64,000 nucleotides of DNA from Manis javanica (Eukaryota > Chordata > Mammalia > Pholidota > Manidae): the NCBI RefSeq assembly GCF_040802235.1, contig NC_133165.1, forward strand, positions 44,343,629-44,407,628, in the 5' to 3' direction. Shown here in pieces: positions 59,301 through 64,000 of this stretch (within the stretch, counting starts at the first letter, position 1; each line of letters opens with the position of its first letter). The notes under the pieces were generated by a model. That model had not been told where the DNA came from and did no database searches. It worked only from the letters and a program-made list of their open reading frames with translations. A program made the position numbers and the translations under genes.

Positions 59301-62300
59301 CAGTCTATGCAGTGTCTGAAGCCACAGGACTGGTGAGTAAACTAGCTCTGAGCTGAGAGATAGAAGGGGTGATCTAAAGTCAGCATTTGGAACCTGCTCC
59401 AAGCTACCTTTCATTCTTTCCATTAAGTATTTATTGAATGCCTGTTGCATGTTTGGCACGAATATGAGCTCTCCCATCTTTGAAAAAAAGCCACACATAA
59501 TTAAATAAATGCTTTAAGAATTATAGCTATAGATATTTCAGATGAGAAGTGTAGGGGCTGTAAGAGGGTCCAGATGAGAAGTATAGGGGGCTGCAAGAAG
59601 GAGAGATGCAGGTGTCCTGGGAGGTCAGTGCCACTAGTGTGGTTTTGGTTTGGCCTAGAAGACCTGGATAGGCCTTAACTGGGTCAGGAAGAGAGTGGAG
59701 TTAGTTATAAGCAGGCAGAATATAGGCATACATTTGGACACCAGACTAGGCCTGGAGTTCAACAAGGGTGAGGATGCAGCCAAAGCAGAAGTTGGAAGCT
59801 AGAGAGGTTCTAGACTAAGAATGGTCTTTGGGCCTCCACCTTGGGGAAGGAAATTGAATTTTCTAAGGCCTGGTCCACAGCGTGGTGTGGCAGGCAGAAC
59901 TTTAGTTTTCTCTTGGTACAGGACAGGGGAGGTGGGCCTAGTGGACATGCAAGTTGAAAATAAGATACCAAGGACAGCATTCAGTTAGCTGTTGTCACCT
60001 GAGGCCTGATTTTCTCAAGCTGGTTGAGCCGTTTACTTGGCTCAGCCACAGAAGCACCTGTATTGCCATAGCATCGAGCCACTTTGACCTTCCCTCTTCC
60101 ATTTCTCTACCCAGTGCATTGTGAGCGTGGCTGGTGGAGCCACTCGGGCTGCACTGACCATGCACCAGGCCCGAAGAAACAACATGGCTGACGTGTCAGC
60201 CAAAGATAGCAGCCAGGTGAGCAGCCAGAATTAGAGGGACTGGGGGTGGAGCAGGCTGGGCCCAGTTTGGGAGTACGGAGAGAAGCACCTGAGTGCTCCT
60301 GGGGGTAGAAGTGGGAGGCATGCAGGAGGAAATGTTGGTGCTGCCTGTGCTGACTTAGGCAACAGATAAGGGAGTAAGGCTTAGAGGGGTTCAGTCCACC
60401 TGGGTATCCTGAGGCACGTCCCTTCTCTCAGGAAATTGTTGGACTAGTTCTTCCCCATTTTCTCTTTATTGGTTGTTAGGAAAGGAAGAATAAGTACAAC
60501 CCAGGCCCTGCTCTTTAGGGTCTCCCAGCTTCATGGTAAAGCTTCATGCCTGTTCTCTTTCCAACCCCCAGTGCCCCCCATGACCCCAAAGCTGTATTTT
60601 CCAAGGCCACAAGGCTTCCTCAGTTCCCAGAGGCAGTGAAGCATTCTGGGCAGCACAGGGTACATGCATAGTCCCACAGCAGGCCTCTTGCTTTCTGCTG
60701 TGCTGCTAGCATCGACCATCCTGTCTCGGGGAGAGGAGGTCCCTCTACTCCTGAGCTCCCAAGACTTCTAGTCGCCAATATCTGTCACACCCACCACCTT
60801 TATTTTCCATGGCCCATCCCCTTGCCAGGATGGCTGGGTAGGAAGAGCTCTTCAGTCTTGGGATCCACCTATGCCAGCTCTCCCAGGGAACCCAGTAGTC
60901 AGGGACACCATCCCGACTCCTCTTCTTTCATGATGAGTTGGCGCAGGCAGCCTGGGGACTTTTCCCTTAAAGTGAGCTCAGTCAGGCCATTTTGGGCCAT
61001 GAGAGGATTCTAATAATATCAATTGTCAAGGGAAGAGGTTTAGATCTTGTGCCTTTCTTCCTGATTGGTTCCTTGAATTCCTTGAACCCTTTGCAAATAT
61101 GTCTGCCAGTTTTTGCTTGGGGGTAGGAGTAAGGGAATCCACCTTTTTAAACCACCAAATAGAAGTACTTCCCCACTCAGTACACCTACACCCTGCATGT
61201 ACTTGCCTGAGTGTAGGGCTACTCGGGCAACTTGTATAACAAAGAAGACATGTTCCAAGAGCATTGTGTCTACTTGGGCAGAGAAGCAGCTAGTATCTTA
61301 ACTGACAGCTCACTCACCAAAATCGTTAAAAATCTATTAGGAACTCTCATCACTATAGGAAGCCCTAGCAGATTCTGGGGTGGGGACGAATGTGGTGAAC
61401 AGCAATGAAGGATATTCAGTGCTGGAGGGGAGCCCTCTAACTCCCAACCCCTCTACCATTTTCCAGGAGACACTAGTAAACCTGGTAGGGCTCTTGGCTA
61501 GCCTCTTGATGCTTCCCCTGGTGTCCAGTTGCCCTAGGTAAGCCAGGATCAAAGGTGGGAAGGAGGTGCCCAGCCAGGCTTCTGCCCACATTGACTACCT
61601 CACTCTCACCCCAGCTTTAGCCTCGGTTGTTTCTTCCTCCTCACTTCCCTCCATATCTATGCCAACTATCGGGCAGTCCGAGCCCTTGTGATAGAGACCT
61701 TGAACGAACACCGACTGTGGCTGGTCCTGAAGCACTTCCTTCAGAGGGGAGAGATTCTTAGTCCTACCTCAGCCAATCAGATGGAGCCACTGTGGACAGG
61801 TGACCCAACCCCTTGGTCTTAAATCCTGTGTCTCCCAATCTCTTCCCTACTGGGCATCCTGACTCCAGTTTCTCACAGGTTTGTGGCCGTCTCTGTCTTT
61901 ATCCCTGGGGGTCCCCCTACACCACTTGACCACCAGGTGAGTAGCTTAGGGTCTCCCACCTGACACTTCTGCCTGCTCCTCACACATGCTTCTTGCTCTG
62001 ATTACACAATGGCCTCCCCTGAGCAGGCCCCACCTCTCTCTTCTTGGTTCTTTATTTCCACTGAACAGACTTAGGGGTCAGCATGGGTGCTGAAGAGCAG
62101 CAGGGAGTAGTAAGAGTAGATGTCAGGGTTATAGTTAATGGATGCAGGAAGGAAGAAGGGGTGGATTAGGATGCCTGGGCAATGGCTGAGGGATAGATGA
62201 GAAGTGAATTAAAGATGAAGTATGGACAGTTAGGATTAAAAGGTATCTGTTCAGCTAGCTGGATGGTTCCTCCTGCCTTTGCTTTCTCCTCCACTGCACT

Positions 62301-63947
62301 GTCTTCTCCCCATCAGTGTCTTTGAGCTGCAACAGCTGGTAGAGGGGCACCAGGAACCCTACCTCCTTCGCTGGGACCAGTCACAAAGTAAGTGTGCTGC
62401 AGTCCCCCTGCCTTAGACTCACCCTCCTGGGGTCAGCGTCTCATTCCTCCAGCTCCAAGGCCCCAGTCCCTGGACACTTTGGAGGCTGCCTTATGTCCTA
62501 GAGGGAGCTCTAGGTATATTCAAATTACAGCTGTGTGCCCCAATGAAATTCACTTTACTTCTCTGTGAAATGGATCTAATACCTGCCTTATTACCTAAAA
62601 TGTTTTTAGAGGATCAAACAAGGCGATTATGTAAAAGCACTTCGTACATTGCAATACACTTACTCAAATAAGATTATGACTTCTGCTTATCCCTGGAGAG
62701 CCACTTTTCTCTCCCATCCTGGGTCACTTCTTGAGGAAACAAGTACTAGAGTTTACTGGTCTGCTAGTCATGTGTTAAAAGGTGCTTATTCTCACTAGCC
62801 ATTAAAAACACGTGAAATAAGCCCACCTCAGTGAACTGCTATGTAGTTGTGCTTGGAAATTGAGCATTTCTGTTTGTCCAGAGCATTGGGGAGCAATAGG
62901 AGGTAAAGTTGGAAAGGAAAGGGTGAGAGATGGCCTTCCATTGCCAGGCCAGGGCCTCTGGGCAGACGAGGATGAAGCAGGATTTTAGGGTTGAAGGTGT
63001 TTGGGGAAGTGGCCCTTCCCTGCTACCGGTCTGTCCCTGGGTCTCTCCAGACCAGGTGCAGGTCGTTCTGAGCCAGATGGCAGGCCCTGAGACCATCCTA
63101 AGGGCTGCCACGCATGGGCTGGTGCTTGGAGCCTTGCAGGAAAATGAGCCCCTCCCAGCCGAGCTGGAGGAATTGAGGACCCGAGCACAGGCAGGTAAGC
63201 ACCTCACAATCTAGACTGCTGATGATTCAAAAGGGGATGGAGAGAAGGACTCTGTTTGACTTGGGGACCCAAGAGCTCTGGTTCTGCACCCCTCTACAGG
63301 TCCTGAGAAAGAGAGCTGGGTCATTGTCAGGGAGATACACCAAGTGTTGGACAAGCTGTTCCCAAAGTTCCTGAAAGGTAACATCCTTCAGCACCATGGC
63401 TCGTTGGCTTCTGAGGCCTTCCCCCCAGATGCTGCTACACCCATCCCCAGATCTGGTTTCTTTCTGTGACCTTAAGTCTGGGCCTCAACTTCCCTCTCTG
63501 CAGGATGGGGAAGTCAGGATGGTCCCTGAGGCTGTGTCAGTGTTGACAGTCTGTGTAATCCCAGTTGGCATTGAAGAAACGAGGGCAGGAGAAGCTTACA
63601 GATTACAATGATCTTTCATTTGGCACCTACTCCATTCCAGCCCTTCTCCATGTGCTAACTCAGTGAACTCTTGCTGCACCCAGATGAGGTTTTAGCCTCT
63701 TTATGCCAGAGATACCCAGCAGATGCAGAGGAGCCTGAGTAGTGCCCAAAGCATGCGCCCAGCCTGTGCTGCTCCTTGCCCCTCTCCCAGGGTCAGCCCA
63801 GAGTCTGCTTCCCATCAGTCTCAGCAGCACCCCCATGACTTCTCCCCAGGACTGCAGGATGCAGGCTGGAAGACGAAGAAGTACCAGCTAGAGGTGGATG
63901 AGTGGAGGGCCACATGGCTCCTGTCTCCAGCAAAGAAGGTCTTATAA
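56128..63947 (+). CDS. RUSF1: RUS family member 1 (13 coding exons)
   Basis: Coding exons: 56128-56427, 56639-56753, 57196-57241, 58879-58911, 58998-59103, 60115-60216, 61467-61537, 61615-61799, 61879-61936, 62317-62387, 63051-63194, 63300-63377, 63850-63947. All introns are GT-AG and the phases join without a break to give 468 residues, the human length. Start chosen at ggcATGg, reading MAELTSVEEPLC. The RUS (DUF647) domain spans roughly residues 65-305 (LPQGYPDSVS, WWKGSKLDCNAKQW, LFADILNDVAMFLEI, GGATRAALTMHQARRNNMADVSAK) with hydrophobic, probably membrane, segments (LVGLLASLLMLPLVSS; GCFFLLTSLHIYANY). The C-terminal part ends EWRATWLLSPAKKVL. Plant relatives act in UV-B/vitamin B6 responses; the mammalian role is unclear. 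Known in human as C16orf58. Confidence 0.95.
57910..58095 (+). mobile_element. MIR SINE in RUSF1 intron 3
   Basis: cattttacaggtatgaagcagac, then agtcacacagcttctaactag and gatttgaacctaaagcctg follow the MIR order. Confidence 0.6.
62525..62665 (+). mobile_element. MIR SINE in RUSF1 intron 10
   Basis: ttcactttacttctctgtgaaatggatctaatacctgcc and the following gtaaaagcacttcgtacat resemble the MIR 3' half. Confidence 0.5.
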
Positions 63948-64000
63948 ACAGCTCACATGGAAGCCCAGGTCCCAGGACAGGGCCTGGAGCAAGGACACTT
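63948..64000 (+). other. RUSF1 3' UTR, start
   Basis: The 53 bases after the TAA stop. The poly(A) signal lies beyond the window. Confidence 0.8.

Noticed and set aside
60531-61301. Open frames in RUSF1 intron 6
   Set aside because: Short, on both strands, without recognisable domains or start context.

Overview
This is nuclear DNA from a placental mammal. Two multi-exon mammalian genes read cleanly through canonical splice sites: AHSP on the minus strand (about 10.4-11.2 kb) and all 13 coding exons of RUSF1 (C16orf58) on the plus strand (56.1-63.9 kb). They lie head to head, as at human 16p11.2. Ancient eutherian repeats (MIR, old L1M, a Tigger1 fragment) are present. I see no Alu, B1/B2, Bov-type or CAN SINEs, so primates, mouse-like rodents, ruminants and carnivores are unlikely. 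A lineage dominated by L1 and ERVs, such as pangolins, would fit, but this is not proven.

Layout. 1-3187: minus-strand L1 whose 3' side continues into class II ERV sequence. 3188-7277: degraded ERV with one LTR. 7278-9830: about 1.55-kb tandem units rich in TTAGGG-like words. 10350-11280: AHSP. 11470-14830: old L1M and MIR debris. 14840-27991: two L1s head to head, the plus-strand one split by a class II provirus (17647-24754, minus strand, LTRs on both sides, 6-bp target duplication). 27992-38980: an older L1 split by a younger composite L1 insertion. 39601-48376: one very long L1 insertion with 16-bp target duplications, made of a full-length L1 plus a 1.8-kb 3' transduction ending at the polyadenylation site of an ERV LTR. 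48401-55358: a gammaretrovirus-like provirus with a tRNA-Phe primer site, near-identical short LTRs, and badly broken gag, pol and env. 55625-55775: Tigger1 fragment. From about 55780: CpG-rich promoter and RUSF1.

The only intact host genes are AHSP (alpha-globin chaperone) and RUSF1 (RUS/DUF647 family). All other long open frames belong to L1 or ERV copies. The roughly 45 kb between the genes is almost entirely retroelements nested in one another. The most notable points are the L1-ERV transduction family (three related copies here), an Ig-like domain signature in the env of the class II provirus, L1 5' UTR promoter monomers, an AT-rich module shared by two ERVs, and a tRNA-Lys-like sequence inside a proviral gag.
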